A model generated the notes under the pieces. It did not search any database and was not told where the DNA came from. It saw nothing but the letters and a program-made list of their open reading frames with translations. Below are positions 7,950 to 17,275 of a stretch of 64,000 nucleotides of DNA, one piece after another. Location of the stretch: assembly GCA_963755055.1 (NCBI GenBank), contig CAVWIS010000041.1, positions 195,861-259,860 of the forward strand, written 5' to 3'. Position 1 is the first letter of the stretch. The number at the start of each line of letters is the position of its first letter. Origin of the DNA: AP-16 sp963755055. GTDB lineage: Bacteria > Pseudomonadota > Alphaproteobacteria > Rhizobiales > Xanthobacteraceae. Position numbers and translations under genes: made by a program.

Positions 7950-9170
7950 TCAGGCGGCGCGCCGCAGGACCAGCGCGCGGCCGAACACCAGATCGTCGCG
8001 GAATTTTTCGATGCTCTCGCCCGAGCGGATCAGATCGAGGTACCACAGGCCGTCGGTGGTGTCGCCGCAGAGCACCGCACCGACCAGGCGATCCTCCGCG
8101 ACGACCAGCTTCTTGTAGGTCGCAAGACCCGGGTCGGAGAGCACGATCGCGTCCGTGCCCGGACCGCCGTGAAAATCGCCCGCCGAGAAGACGTGAATGC
8201 CGCTGACCTTCAGATTGGTGGCGAGCACGCTGCCCGCATAGCGCGCGTCGGCGCCGGCCAGATGGCGGGCGAGCACGTTTGCCTGCTCGTAGGCGGGCTC
8301 GACCAGCCCGTAGCAGATGCCGCGATGCTCGGCGCATTCGCCGATGGCAAAAATCCCGGCGCGCTGGTCTCCAGACGATCGTCGACGACGATGCCGCGAT
8401 TGACCGCGATGCCCGCGGTGCGCGCGAGATCCGTGCTGGGCGCGATGCCGACCGCGACCACTACGAGCGTCCGCCGCGATTGTCTGCCCGTCGGCAAGCT
8501 CCACGGCCTCGACCCGGTCGCGACCCGCCGACCGCGACCGGTCTCGGCGCCGTACAGGACCGCGATGCCCCTGGCCTCGATGGCCCGCCTGAGCAGCCCG
8601 GCGGCGGCCTGGTCGAGCTGGCGCTCCATCAGCCGGTCCATCAGGTGGACCACGGTCACCCGGGCGCCGGCCCGGCTGAGCCCGTAGGCGGCTTCGAGAC
8701 CGAGCAGCCCGCCGCCGATCACGACGACGCGCGGCTGCCCTTGCGCGCCAGGCGATTGATCGCCGCGACGTCGGCGAGATCGCGGAAGGTGAGGACGCCG
8801 GCAAGATCCGTCCCGGGCACCGGCGAGCCGGATCGGCCGCGAGCCGGTGGCCAGCACCAGCTTGGCGAAGCCCAGCCGGCTGCCGTCGGCAAGCTCGACC
8901 GTGCGCCCGGCGACATCGATGGCCGTGGCGCCGCAGCCGTAGCGCAGCGGTCACGCCGCGCCCGCGCCACCAGGTCGCCGGCTTGAGCTCGACGTCGTCT
9001 GCCGCGATCTCGCCGGCGAGCAGCGGCGACAGCAGCACGCGGTTGTAGGCGGGCCGCGGCTCCTCGCCGATCACCGCGATGGCGTAGCGGCCGAGCGCGC
9101 GGAGCCCAAGCTCCTCGACGAGGCGCGCCGCCGCCATGCCGTTGCCGACGATGACGAGCGGCTCGCTCAT
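7950..9170 (-). CDS. FAD-dependent oxidoreductase, NasB/NirB N-terminal type (multiply frameshifted)
   Basis: Read through several frame changes, the gene encodes a pyridine-nucleotide disulfide-type flavoprotein of about 400 aa. The FAD site is at the start (MSEPLVIVGNGMAAARLVEE) and is followed by RPAYNRVLLSPLLAGE. The NAD-binding site is VVVIGGGLLGLEAAYGLSR, and the second FAD contact is GIFAIGECAEHRG. The C-terminus (YKKLVVAEDRLVGAVLCGDT) matches the NirB/NasB FAD domain. At least four frame changes lie between about 8945 and 8350. It probably passes NAD(P)H electrons to NasA. If the indels are real the gene is dead, but their style matches the neighbouring genes and suggests sequence error. 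Confidence 0.75.
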   Translation of the reverse strand: MSEPLVIVGNGMAAARLVEELGLRALGRYAIAVIGEEPRPAYNRVLLSPLLAGEIAADDVELKPATWWRGRGVTAALRLRRHGHRCRRAHGRACRRQPAGLRQAGAGHRLAADPARRCPGRILPASSPSAISPTSRRSIAWRARAAARRRDRRRAARSRSRLRAQPGRRPGDRGPPDGPADGAPARPGRRRAAQAGHRGQGHRGPVRRRDRSRSAGRDRVEAVELADGQTIAADARSGRGRHRAQHGSRAHRGHRGQSRHRRRRSSGDQRAGIFAIGECAEHRGICYGLVEPAYEQANVLARHLAGADARYAGSVLATNLKVSGIHVFSAGDFHGGPGTDAIVLSDPGLATYKKLVVAEDRLVGAVLCGDTTDGLWYLDLIRSGESIEKFRDDLVFGRALVLRRAA

Positions 9171-9179
9171 GGCTGCGCC

Positions 9180-9976
9180 TCAGGCCGCTTCGACGAAGCG
9201 ATGGCGCTCGTAGAGGAACTCCAGCACGCGCTGGCGGCATTTCAGATAGGTCTGGTCGGCGGCGAGCTCGAGCCGCTTGCGCGGGCGCGCCAGCGGCACG
9301 TCAAGCACCTCGCCGATCCGCGCCGCCGGGCCGTTGGTCATCATCACGATGCGGTCGGAGAGCAGCACCGCCTCGTCGACGTCGTGGGTGATCATCATCA
9401 CGGTGTTGCCGAGCTTCTGGTGGATCGCCATCACCGAAGTCCTGCAGGTGCGCGCGGGTCAGCGCGTCGAGCGCGCCGAACGGCTCGTCGAGCAGCAGCA
9501 CCTTCGGCTCCATGGCGAGCGCGCGGGCGATGCCGACGCGCTGCTTCATGCCGCCGGAGATCTCCGCCGGCCGCTTGTCCTTGGCATGCGCCATCTGCAC
9601 CAGCTCGAGATTGTGCATGGTCCAGTCGTGCCGCTCGGCACGGCTCTTGGCGCCCGCGAACACCTTGTCGACCGCGAGCCGCACGTTGTCGTAGACGGTG
9701 AGCCAGGGCAGCAGCGAATGGTTCTGGAACACCACGGCGCGATCCGGTCCCGGCGCGTCGACCTCGCGGTTCTCCAGCAGCACGCCGCCGCGCGTCGCCG
9801 GCATCAGGCCGGCGACGATGTTGAGCAGCGTCGACTTGCCGCAGCCGGAATGGCCGATGATCGAGACGTACTCGCCCTGCTCGATGGCGAGGGTGACGTC
9901 GCGTCAGCACCTCGGTCTGCATGGCGCCGCGGGCGAAAGCCTTGTCGACGTGATCGAGCTTCAGATAGGCGGTCAT
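9180..9976 (-). CDS. nrtD: Nitrate/nitrite ABC transporter ATPase NrtD (two frameshifts)
   Basis: The ATP-binding subunit of a nitrate-type ABC importer. After correcting extra bases at about 9902 and 9433, the protein runs from MTAYLKLDHVDKAFARGAMQ through Walker A (GHSGCGKST region), the Q-loop (VVFQNHSLLPWLTVYDNVR), the signature ISGGMKQRVGIARALA and Walker B with DEPFGALD, to the switch His (MMITHDVDEAVLLSDR). The C-terminal part (PLARPRKRLELA) is typical of NrtD/TauB-like ATPases. A strong GAGGAGG site precedes the start, 11 bases after nrtB. The span is two bases over a multiple of three, as expected for two +1 insertions. Confidence 0.85.
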
Positions 9977-9987
9977 CGCTCGCCTCC

Positions 9988-10885
9988 TCAGTTCGCTGCG
10001 GTGCCGCGGGTGGCGAGCGTGGCCGACGGCGGCGACCAGCCGGTCGAGCACGAAGCCGACGACGCCGATGTAGACGAGCGCCACGACGATGTCGGCGAGC
10101 CGCGAGGAGTTCCACGCGTCCCAGATGAAGAAGCCGATGCCGACGCCGCCGGTCAGCATCTCGGCGGCGACGATGGCGAGCCAGGACAGGCCGATGCCGA
10201 TGCGCAGGCCGGTGAAGATGTAGGGCGCCGCCGACGGGATCATGATCTTCCAGAAGAACTCGAGGTGGTTGAGGCGGAGCACCTGGGCGACGTTGCGGTA
10301 GTCCTGCGGGATGTTGCGGATGCCGACCGCCGTGTTGATGATGATCGGCCAGACCGAGGTGATGAAGATGACGAAGATCGCCGACGGCTGGCTGTCGCGG
10401 AACGCGGCGAGCGAGATCGGCAGCCAGGCGAGCGGCGGCACCGTGCGCAGAACCTGGAAGATCGGATCGAGCCCGCGCATCGCCCAGACCGACTGGCCGA
10501 TGAGGGCGCCGAGCAGAACGCCGACGATCGCCGCGATGCCGAAGCCGATCGCGACCCGCTGCAGCGAGGTCAACACCCGCCAGCCGAGCCCGATGTCCTG
10601 CGGGCCGGCGACGAAGAACGGATCGACGATCAGGTCGCGCGCGTCGGTCCAGATCCGCGACGGCGACGGCAGGGTGGCGCCCGGCTTCATGCACAGGAGC
10701 TGCCAGATGCCGAGCATGAGGCAGAGCATGATGAGCGGCGGCACCACCCGCGCGGCGACGGCGTTCGCCGCCGGCAGCAGGCGCGTGCTCACGAAGCTTG
10801 CCGGCGGCAGCTTCAAGCGGACGACGTCACCTGGTGTCGGCGGCAAGACCGCGGCAGGCTGGATCTTGCGGGCTGGCATGGTCAT
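9988..10885 (-). CDS. nrtB: Nitrate ABC transporter permease NrtB (one frameshift at the end)
   Basis: An integral membrane permease of the BPD_transp_1 type, about 298 aa. The hydrophobic segments include VVPPLIMLCLMLGIWQLLCM and VAIGFGIAAIVGVLLGALIG. The EAA-type coupling loop region is near VLRLNHLEFFWKIMIPSA, and GLRIGIGLSWLAIVAAEML closes the core. Near the 3' end a surplus base at about 10020 changes the frame; correcting it gives AVATLATRGTAAN and a TGA at 9990-9988. It pairs with NrtD and the NrtA binding protein to import nitrate across the inner membrane. Confidence 0.9.
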
Positions 10886-10924
10886 TCGATGTCTCCGGCT
10901 GGAATGGAGCGGCGAGTACGGCGC

Positions 10925-12253
10925 TCACACCTCGACCCGCTTGATCGCCAGGCTGGCGAGGTAGCTGGGCCGGATGCTCGGGATCGAACACCTTGCCGTC
11001 GAAGAACGTCTCCTTGCCGCGCGACGTCGAGGCCGGAATCTCCGCCGCCGGAACGGCCAGCGCTTTCGCCGCCTCGCGCCACAGATCCTCGCGGTTGACC
11101 TTGTCGACCAGCGCCTTGGTGTCGAGCGTCGCCTCGAACTTGCCCCAGCGGATGTCCTCGGTGAGGAACCAGAGATCGTGGCTCTTGAACGGATAGGAGA
11201 CGCTGTCGCGCCCAGAACTTCATGTAGAGATTGGTGCCCTTCTCGCTGCGGCCGTTGCCGTAGTTGATGTCGCCCTTGATGCGGCCGATGATGTCGGCGG
11301 TCGGCACGTTGAACCATTGGCGCCGGCCGATGATCTCCGCCATCTCCTGCTTGTTCTCCATCCGGTCGCACCACATGCTGCGCTTCCATCGTGGCCATCA
11401 CGATCGCCATCGTGGCCTTCGGATACTTGTCGACCAAGGCGGCGCGCAGGCCGAGCGCCTTTTCCGGATGCCGGAACCAGATCTCGCCGGTGGTCAGGGC
11501 GGTGTAGCCGATGTCCTGATGGACCAGCTGCTCGTTCCAGGGCTCGCCGACGCAGAACGCGTCCATGTTGCCGACCTTCATGTTCGCCACCATCTGCGCG
11601 GGCGGCACCACGATGGTCGAGACGTCCTTGTCGGGGTCGATGCCGCCGGCGGCGAGCCAGTAGCGGATCCACAGGTCGTGGGTGCCGCCCGGGAAGGTCA
11701 TCGCGACCTTGACCTCCTTGCCGGCCGCCTTCTTCGCGGCGAAGGCCGTCTTGAGCGGCGCCGCATCCTTCTGGACCTTGAGGTCGCGGTATTCGTTGGA
11801 GACCGAGATGCCCTGGCAGTCGTAATTGAGCCGCGCCAGGATATACATCGGCATCGGCACGTTGTTCTGCGTCACCTTGCCGGTCGAGATCAGATAGGGC
11901 ATCGGCGTCAGGATGTGCGCCCCGTCGATGCCGTTGCTTTCCGAGCCGAGCACGAGGTTGTCGCGCGTCGCGCCCCAGGAAGCCTGCTTGGCGACCTCCA
12001 CGTCGGGCATGCCGTGCTTGGCGAAGAAGCCCTTTTCCTTGGCGATGATCAGCGGCGAGGCATCGGTCAGCGCGATGTAGCCGAGGATCGCCTTGGTCAC
12101 CTCCGGGGTGGTGGCCGCCGCCGCATGGGCACCGCCGGGAAACGCCAGGCGGACCTGCTCGATCAGCATGGCGGTCGCGGCGGTTGCGGCTGCGTGTCCG
12201 AGAACGTCGCGCCGCGACCATCCGCGCCTCGGGGGTTTGCTCGGCTTGGACAT
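10925..12253 (-). CDS. nrtA: Nitrate-binding periplasmic protein NrtA (three frameshifts)
   Basis: The substrate-binding subunit, about 442 aa. It begins with a twin-arginine signal (WSRRDVLGHAAATAATAM), so it is probably exported folded by Tat. The mature protein has CmpA/NrtA signatures: ILGYIALTDASPLIIAKEKG, KQASWGATRDNLVLG, DGAHILTPMPYLIS and DAFCVGEPWNEQLVHQD. The frame changes at about 11385 and 11212, where the continuations are MENKQEMAEIIGRRQWFNV and INYGNGRSEKGTNLYMKF, and again near 10972 before the end SYLASLAIKRVEV. The start at 12253 has a GGAG site. It is the first gene of the nitrate operon, behind a sigma-54-like promoter. Confidence 0.88.
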   Translation of the reverse strand: MSKPSKPPRRGWSRRDVLGHAAATAATAMLIEQVRLAFPGGAHAAAATTPEVTKAILGYIALTDASPLIIAKEKGFFAKHGMPDVEVAKQASWGATRDNLVLGSESNGIDGAHILTPMPYLISTGKVTQNNVPMPMYILARLNYDCQGISVSNEYRDLKVQKDAAPLKTAFAAKKAAGKEVKVAMTFPGGTHDLWIRYWLAAGGIDPDKDVSTIVVPPAQMVANMKVGNMDAFCVGEPWNEQLVHQDIGYTALTTGEIWFRHPEKALGLRAALVDKYPKATMAIVMATMEAQHVVRPDGEQAGDGGDHRPAPMVQRADRRHHRPHQGRHQLRQRPQREGHQSLHEVLGATASPIRSRATISGSSPRTSAGASSRRRSTPRRWSTRSTARICGARRRKRWPFRRRRFRPRRRAARRRSSTARCSIPSIRPSYLASLAIKRVEV

Positions 12254-12325
12254 GCTTGCTCCTGTTCGCTCGCCGCGGAGAGGCGACGCGTTCGGCGACG
12301 CCCACCCGTTACCGATGCTTCCCCT

Positions 12326-12342
12326 ATCAAGCTCCGTGCCAA
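12326..12342 (-). promoter_or_regulatory. Sigma-54-like promoter of the nitrate operon
   Basis: On the minus strand the sequence TTGGCACGGAGCTTGAT matches the RpoN consensus TGGCAC-N5-TTGC. The -24 box is perfect, the spacing is correct, and the -12 box has GA in place of GC. It lies about 75-90 bases before the nrtA start, a normal distance. Nitrate assimilation in rhizobia is commonly under NtrC and sigma-54, so the assignment fits. Further upstream, around 12460-12475, there is a small palindromic TTGTGCAGTGCAA that might bind an activator. The rest of the 12254-12643 gap has no gene. Confidence 0.6.
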
Positions 12343-12643
12343 TTCGGGCCGATCCAGAAAATATGAATTGTTTCAATCAGATATGGAATTGACGCGGGAT
12401 GTCGGCGGCGGCGATCAGGATGCCGGGATGCCTGATGGTATCGCATTGAGCCGATTATTTGTGCAGTGCAATAATTTTGGTCAAACTGCCTAATTGCCGT
12501 CCGCGGCGCGAATTACCGCGTCTCGGCGCGGCCTTCCGGGCCGTCGAAGGAAGCGTGGTTGGCAGGACGGCCGCCCGAGGGCGGTTCTCGCGGAAAGCCC
12601 GATCGGTGGCGTTAGCTTTCGCCGAAGGCGGGAGGGGATCTCG

Positions 12644-13906
12644 TCAGGTCGCCGAGGAGAGCCGCGATGCCCGGGTCTGCAGTGCCCGGATGCGGTCGGC
12701 AAGGCTGCCTTTCGGCTCCTCGGCGGCGGGCTTCGTCGCGCCATTGGCTGCCGCCGGCGAGAGCGGGGCCTCGGTCAGGATCGTCTCGATCGGCGAGCCG
12801 GGGCCTTCGAGTGCAGAGGTCAGTCGCGTGACCTCGGCCGCGACATCGTTGATGCGCTCGCGCAGCAGGGCGTTCTCCACCCGTTCCGATGCCCAGGTCG
12901 CCTCGGCTTCGCGCTTCATCGAGGCAAGCTCGCGCTGCAATTTGGCGCGATCCTCGCGGGCGCGCTCGAGCTGGGTCTCGGCCAGCACTTTTTCCGCCTT
13001 CAAGGTCTCGGTGGCGGCATCGTGCCGGCGATCGAGGCTGCCGAGCTCCTGGCGCAGGTCGGCTTCGATCTTGCGCGCCGCCTCGATCTTCAGGCGAAGC
13101 TGATCACGATCGCGCTCGCGCTCGGCGAGCAGGCGGCCCTGCTCGGCGAGCCGCGCCTCCAGATCGGCGGCGCGCTGGCCGAGGATCTCCGCCTCGGCGG
13201 TCTGCTCCTTGAGCTGGAGCTCGAGCTGCGCCACGCGCTGGCCGAGCTTTTCCACCTGGCCGCGCTCCTCGGCGAGCTGCTTTCCCGCCGCCGCCGCGTC
13301 GCTGCGCTCGCGCTCGAGCCGGTCGCTGGTCTCCTTGATGTCCTTCTCGAGGCCGGCGACCCGGTCCTTGAGCGTGTCGACCTGGGTCCGCAGCGCCACG
13401 ATCTCGATCTTCCGGCTGTCGGCGGTGACCGAGCGGTCATCGAGGTCCGAGGTGCGCTTGGCGAGCTCGGCCTGCTTGTCGGCGAGCGTGCGCCCGGTCT
13501 CGCGCAATGTCGTGGTCTTGGCGGTCAGCTCGTCCTCGGTGACGTTCAGCTGGTCCTTCAGCGCCTTCTCGCGCGCCTCCAGGGAGAAGATCGTGGCGGT
13601 CTTCTCGCCGAGCTCCACCTTCAGCCGATTGATGACGTCGGTCTTCTTGCCGAGGTCGGCGAGCTGGCTCGAGCTCTTGGTCTTGAGCTGGTCGACGCTC
13701 ATTTCCAGGCGCCGCGTCGACATCGCGAACTCGGCGCGCAACTGGTCCTTGTCGGCCTGGATTTCCGCCATGGAGAGCGGCGTCGACGCCTCGAGACGGC
13801 GCATCGTCAGGCGCACCGCGCGGCCGTGAACGAACGGCACGACGATCAGCGCGAGCAGGCTCGCGGCGAGAAAGCCGAGCCCGAAAAACATGATCGGCTC
13901 GATCAT
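12644..13906 (-). CDS. Membrane-anchored long coiled-coil protein
   Basis: A 420-aa protein with one N-terminal transmembrane helix (MFFGLGFLAASLLALIVVP, residues 5-23), then a short linker (HGRAVRLTMRRLEASTPL). A very long, charged heptad-rich region of about 330 residues follows, for example DDRSVTADSRKIEIVALR and ERERDRDQLRLKIEAARK. The end is Pro/Ala-rich, then ADRIRALQTRASRLSS. The topology is a membrane anchor with a cytoplasmic or periplasmic rod, similar in plan to RmuC-like or polar scaffold proteins, but no catalytic domain is visible. The function is unknown. The start at 13906 places the transmembrane helix at the N-terminus. Confidence 0.8.
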   Translation of the reverse strand: MIEPIMFFGLGFLAASLLALIVVPFVHGRAVRLTMRRLEASTPLSMAEIQADKDQLRAEFAMSTRRLEMSVDQLKTKSSSQLADLGKKTDVINRLKVELGEKTATIFSLEAREKALKDQLNVTEDELTAKTTTLRETGRTLADKQAELAKRTSDLDDRSVTADSRKIEIVALRTQVDTLKDRVAGLEKDIKETSDRLERERSDAAAAGKQLAEERGQVEKLGQRVAQLELQLKEQTAEAEILGQRAADLEARLAEQGRLLAERERDRDQLRLKIEAARKIEADLRQELGSLDRRHDAATETLKAEKVLAETQLERAREDRAKLQRELASMKREAEATWASERVENALLRERINDVAAEVTRLTSALEGPGSPIETILTEAPLSPAAANGATKPAAEEPKGSLADRIRALQTRASRLSSAT

Positions 13907-14060
13907 GAAAGACGCCTCCGACCCCAATGTTCGTGCGGGGCCGCCACCATGCCATGGGGCCACCGGCACTTCCAGCGTCGTTGCCGGTTAACGTGAATCG
14001 CCAGGGTCGAATGCGGTGCGCCGGTGCGGCCGGGGCTTTGCCGCGGGCATCTCGCCGCGA

Positions 14061-14130
14061 GTGCTCCTACGGTTCCGAAGTTCGCACGAGAGGGTGCCGC
14101 GAAGTGATGCGAACTTCGCAATCGGAGCAC
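14061..14130. repeat. Imperfect inverted intergenic repeat
   Basis: The left arm GTGCTCC...GAAGTTCGCA (14061-14085) is mirrored by TGCGAACTTCGC...GGAGCAC (14108-14130), so the unit can fold back on itself. The right end touches the stop codon of the eipA-like gene. It looks like another dispersed palindromic element of the Hyphomicrobiales type and may act as a transcript end for both flanking genes. Confidence 0.65.
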
Positions 14131-14702
14131 TAGAAGGGGTTCCAGGTCGGCTGCGGCGTGAACTTGAGGTAGCCGATATTGGCGCCGAGGCGCAGGCCTA
14201 CCCCGGAGCGGATCGGCACCAGGACGATATTGTTCGCGGTCAGCACGGTCATCCCCAGTCCGCCGACCAGATAGGCCGAGCCGTCCACGCCGCCGAAGCG
14301 CTGATAGATCGCCTCGGTTGCCGGAAGGTTGTAGACCAGCATCATGGTGCGCGCGCCCTCGCCGCCGGCATCCCAGCCGAGGGTCGGGCCCTGCCAGTAC
14401 ACCTTCAGGTCGCCGGCGTTCTTGGTATAGAGCATGCCCTCGCCGTAGCGCAGCCCTGCCACGAAGGCGCCGCCGCCCTCCTGCCCCAGAATATAACCGT
14501 TGGGCAGACCCCACTGGCTTCCGGCCCGCTCGAGGATCTGGGCGAGGCCGCGTGACACGCCGCCGAAGAAATTGTGACCCGCATCGACCAGCTCGCCCGG
14601 AGTGAACCGATCGGACGGAGGGGGGGACTGGGCGACGGATGATCCGCCGCCGAGTGAGACCAGCAGGGCGACGGCGGTGAGAACGCGAAAGACGGCACGC
14701 AT
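14130..14702 (-). CDS. eipA: EipA-like periplasmic protein (DUF1134)
   Basis: A 190-aa exported protein. It has a signal peptide (VLTAVALLVSLGGGSSVAQ), then GELVDAGHNFFGGVSRGLAQ and the conserved run YILGQEGGGAFVAGLRYG. It continues with DLKVYWQGPTLGWDAGGEG and VGGLGMTVLTANNIVLVPI, the DUF1134 pattern. In Brucella the DUF1134 protein EipA is a small periplasmic beta-barrel needed for cell-envelope integrity; the same role is inferred here. The start at 14702 gives a good signal peptide. Confidence 0.88.
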   Translation of the reverse strand: MRAVFRVLTAVALLVSLGGGSSVAQSPPPSDRFTPGELVDAGHNFFGGVSRGLAQILERAGSQWGLPNGYILGQEGGGAFVAGLRYGEGMLYTKNAGDLKVYWQGPTLGWDAGGEGARTMMLVYNLPATEAIYQRFGGVDGSAYLVGGLGMTVLTANNIVLVPIRSGVGLRLGANIGYLKFTPQPTWNPF

Positions 14703-14855
14703 GGGCTCTCCATGAAACCGACGGGCCGGCTTAACCCGTTGCATACCTGGATCGAGTACCACAGGGCGAGTACCCCAGGGCGAGTATCCCCCGGGGATCG
14801 GGAAACGCTGACACAGCCGATCAGCATCCGAATCGCGGGAGCCTCGACGATCACT

Positions 14856-15352
14856 ATGGCGCCAGCACGGCCGCAACGGAAGGCATTGATGAATTCGCTG
14901 CTCGGCGCCTGCCTGGCGCTGGCGGGGGCCGGCAATTCGGTCCCGCCGACGCAGGCGGCGGTCGCCGAGGGGGTCGTTGTCGACCGGCATACGGGCTTGC
15001 GCTCTACGGCTTCGATCCGGTGGCCTATTTCACCGATGCCAGGCCGGCGATGGGGCGAGCCCAATTGGAATATGCGTTCGCCGGAGCGATCTGGCGATTT
15101 CGCAACGAGGGCAATCGAACGGCGTTCTCGACCCATCCCGAGATCTACATGCCGCGCTATGGCGGCTACGATCCGACCGCGGTGGGACGCGGCCTCGCCA
15201 TATCGGGCCATCCCGATTTCTGGCTGGTGGCGGACAACCGGCTTTATCTGTTCGCCAGTGCGCCGTCGCGGGAGACCTTCATGGCTGGGCCGCAACAGGC
15301 CGTGGCGGCGGCGGACGAGAACTGGCCGCAGGTCCGCCAGACCCTGCCATGA
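14856..15352 (+). CDS. YHS-domain exported protein (one frameshift)
   Basis: The N-terminus is a basic stretch plus a hydrophobic helix (MAPARPQRKALMNSLLGACL and following), consistent with export. After DRHTG the frame shifts at about 15003. Adding one G restores LALYGFDPVAYFTDARP, the standard YHS-domain opening. The rest is YAFAGAIWRFRNEGNRTAF, MPRYGGYDPTAVGRG and NRLYLFASAPSRETF. YHS proteins of this exported type are thought to bind metal or act near redox sites, but no reaction is known. The span is one base short of a multiple of three, as expected for one deletion. Confidence 0.75.
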
Positions 15353-15359
15353 CCGCGCA

Positions 15360-16220
15360 CTAGCGGCCCCCGCCCCATCGTTGCGGCCCTCCTGTGGGAT
15401 CGCCCCAGGCGACGAAGCCCGGGACCCGGAAACCATCCGCCGCATGTCCGTAGCGCAGGGGCGCGCCTTCCGGCGTCGTCACGACGCCTCCGGCGGCCGC
15501 CAGAACGGCGTGGCCGGCCGCAATGTCCCACTCGCAGGTAGGGCCCAGCCGCGGATAGATGTCGGCGACGCCTTCAGCGATCCGGCAGAACTTGACCGAG
15601 GATCCGCACACGATCTCCGCGGTGACCGGCAGGCTTTTCAGGAAGGCCGCGGTGCCCGCGTCGAGATGCGACCGGCTCACCGCGGCGACGAGACCGTCCG
15701 CAGGCTCGGCCCGGGTGCGCAGGACCGTGATCTCCCGGGCCTCGGAGGCCGGGGCGCCGGGCGCAAGCCGGAGCCGTTCGGCGAAGCGGCCGACGACACC
15801 GCGCCAGACGAGGCCCAGGGCCGGAGCCGCAACGAGCCCGATGGCCGGAACGCCGTCGGCGATGATCGCCAGGTTCACGGTGAACTCATCCCGGCCCGCC
15901 AGGAACTCCCGGGTGCCGTCGAGCGGGTCGACCAGGATGAAGTCCGCCCCGATCGCCGGGACGTGCCCCTGCGCGGCCGCCTCCTCGGAGACGACCGCAA
16001 GGCCCGGCGCCACCTCCGCCAGCCCTTCGAGGATTACCGCCTCGGCCGCCTCGTCGGCCGCCGTGACCGGGGAGAGGTCGGATTTCTGCCGCGCCGCCGC
16101 GGCCGCCGGCGCAATCGCGACGATCGCGCCGGCCGCCCGCGACACGATCGTGGTCAGCATGTCGAGCCGCGCCGCCAGCGCGTCGGGCGAGGTGGCGTCG
16201 CGCTCTCGATTCGATGTCAC
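15360..16220 (-). CDS. cysQ: 3'(2'),5'-bisphosphate nucleotidase CysQ (inositol-phosphatase family)
   Basis: An FIG-superfamily phosphatase of about 286 aa. It has the metal-binding motif LVDPLDGTREFLAGRDEFT, the earlier acidic pair in VVSEEAAAQG, and the second motif CEWDIAAGHAVLAAAGG. CysQ converts 3'-phosphoadenosine 5'-phosphate to AMP and helps sulfate assimilation and PAP detoxification. The GTG at 16220 was chosen because GGAG lies 10 bases upstream and family members begin near this point; an ATG at 16271 is also in frame. It converges on the YHS gene with a 7-base gap. Confidence 0.85.
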   Translation of the reverse strand: MTSNRERDATSPDALAARLDMLTTIVSRAAGAIVAIAPAAAAARQKSDLSPVTAADEAAEAVILEGLAEVAPGLAVVSEEAAAQGHVPAIGADFILVDPLDGTREFLAGRDEFTVNLAIIADGVPAIGLVAAPALGLVWRGVVGRFAERLRLAPGAPASEAREITVLRTRAEPADGLVAAVSRSHLDAGTAAFLKSLPVTAEIVCGSSVKFCRIAEGVADIYPRLGPTCEWDIAAGHAVLAAAGGVVTTPEGAPLRYGHAADGFRVPGFVAWGDPTGGPQRWGGGR

Positions 16221-16352
16221 GCCGGCCCGTCTCCTCAATTCCTTGGAAGCGCGTGCGGCGCGGTGTATCACACGAACCGCATTGCGAGCACCGAGTCGTG
16301 GCTATGCGGCGCGGACCGGGTTGCACGCGTCGTCCCGACCGGAGACCGCCAC

Positions 16353-16991
16353 ATGTCCGCCCCCGTCACGCTCGATGCCATGGACCTTGCCGCGCTGCTG
16401 TGCTCGCGGCTCTGTCACGATCTGATCAGTCCGGTCGGCGCCGTGGTCAACGGGCTGGAGGTGCTCGAGGACGACAATGACGAGGAAACCAAGAAATTCG
16501 CGCTCGATCTGATCAAGAAGAGCGCCGGCCAGGCCTCGGCGCGGCTGCAGTTCTGCCGGCTCGCCTTCGGGGCGGCGGGGTCGGCGGGCGCGCTCATCGA
16601 TCTCGGCGATGCCGAGCAGGTCACCCGCGGCTTCCTCGAGGACGACAAGACCAAGCTGTCATGGCAGCTCCCCCGCGTGCTGTTGCCGAAGAATCGAGTG
16701 AAGCTGTTGCTCAATCTCGTGATCCTCGCCGCGCAGACGATCCCGCGGGGCGGCACGCTGGCGATTGCGCCGATCGGCGAGGGCGAGGCGCTCGGTTTCC
16801 AGGTGACGGCGGCCGGGCTCAATGCCCGCATTCCCCAGGCAATTCCCGGCCTGCTGGCGGGCACACCCGCCGAGCATGGCGTCGATGCCCACGCGATCCA
16901 GCCGTTCTTTACCGGGCTGCTGGCGCGTAGCTGCGGCATGGCGGTCGCCATCGTGCCCGAGGCCGACAAGATCGTCGTCACGGCGCGCTGA
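16353..16991 (+). CDS. chpT: Histidine phosphotransferase ChpT
   Basis: A 212-aa protein that looks like a histidine kinase without an ATP-binding lid. The phosphorylated His is His22 in LCSRLCHDLISPVGAVVNG. It is followed by a DHp-like helix (FALDLIKKSAGQASARLQFC) and a degenerate CA-like domain (NRVKLLLNLVILAAQTIPRGG). In Caulobacter and its relatives ChpT is the dimeric shuttle that passes phosphate from the CckA kinase to CtrA and CpdR. CtrA is encoded only 6.2 kb away here, with the chemotaxis operon between them. A GGAG site precedes the start. Confidence 0.92.
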   Translation: MSAPVTLDAMDLAALLCSRLCHDLISPVGAVVNGLEVLEDDNDEETKKFALDLIKKSAGQASARLQFCRLAFGAAGSAGALIDLGDAEQVTRGFLEDDKTKLSWQLPRVLLPKNRVKLLLNLVILAAQTIPRGGTLAIAPIGEGEALGFQVTAAGLNARIPQAIPGLLAGTPAEHGVDAHAIQPFFTGLLARSCGMAVAIVPEADKIVVTAR

Positions 16992-17275
16992 TCCGGTCGC
17001 GCGGGGCCAGGAGCCTCCCGCTGATCCGCCCTGGAATGCGCTCCAGCCCCGGCCTCGCGGGCTGGCGATCGAGCCGGATTCCCGCGGCAGATGAGATTCG
17101 GCGGGCTCTTGTGGCCCGGGTGCGTAGATGTGCGGACCCGAAATCGCGGGAATTCGCCGCCCGAACCGTCCGCGAAGGCGATCGCCGCAACCCTTCTTAA
17201 ACTGTTTCCCAACAGACTGGCGTCGCTTCCAGAATGCGCTCGCCAATACGGCTGCGGCTGCGACAAAGGTCCCCC

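Noticed and set aside
12494..13996. A 500-codon plus-strand frame over the coiled-coil gene
   Set aside because: It is the mirror of the heptad-rich coding strand, with Leu/Gly/Arg bias and no start signal.
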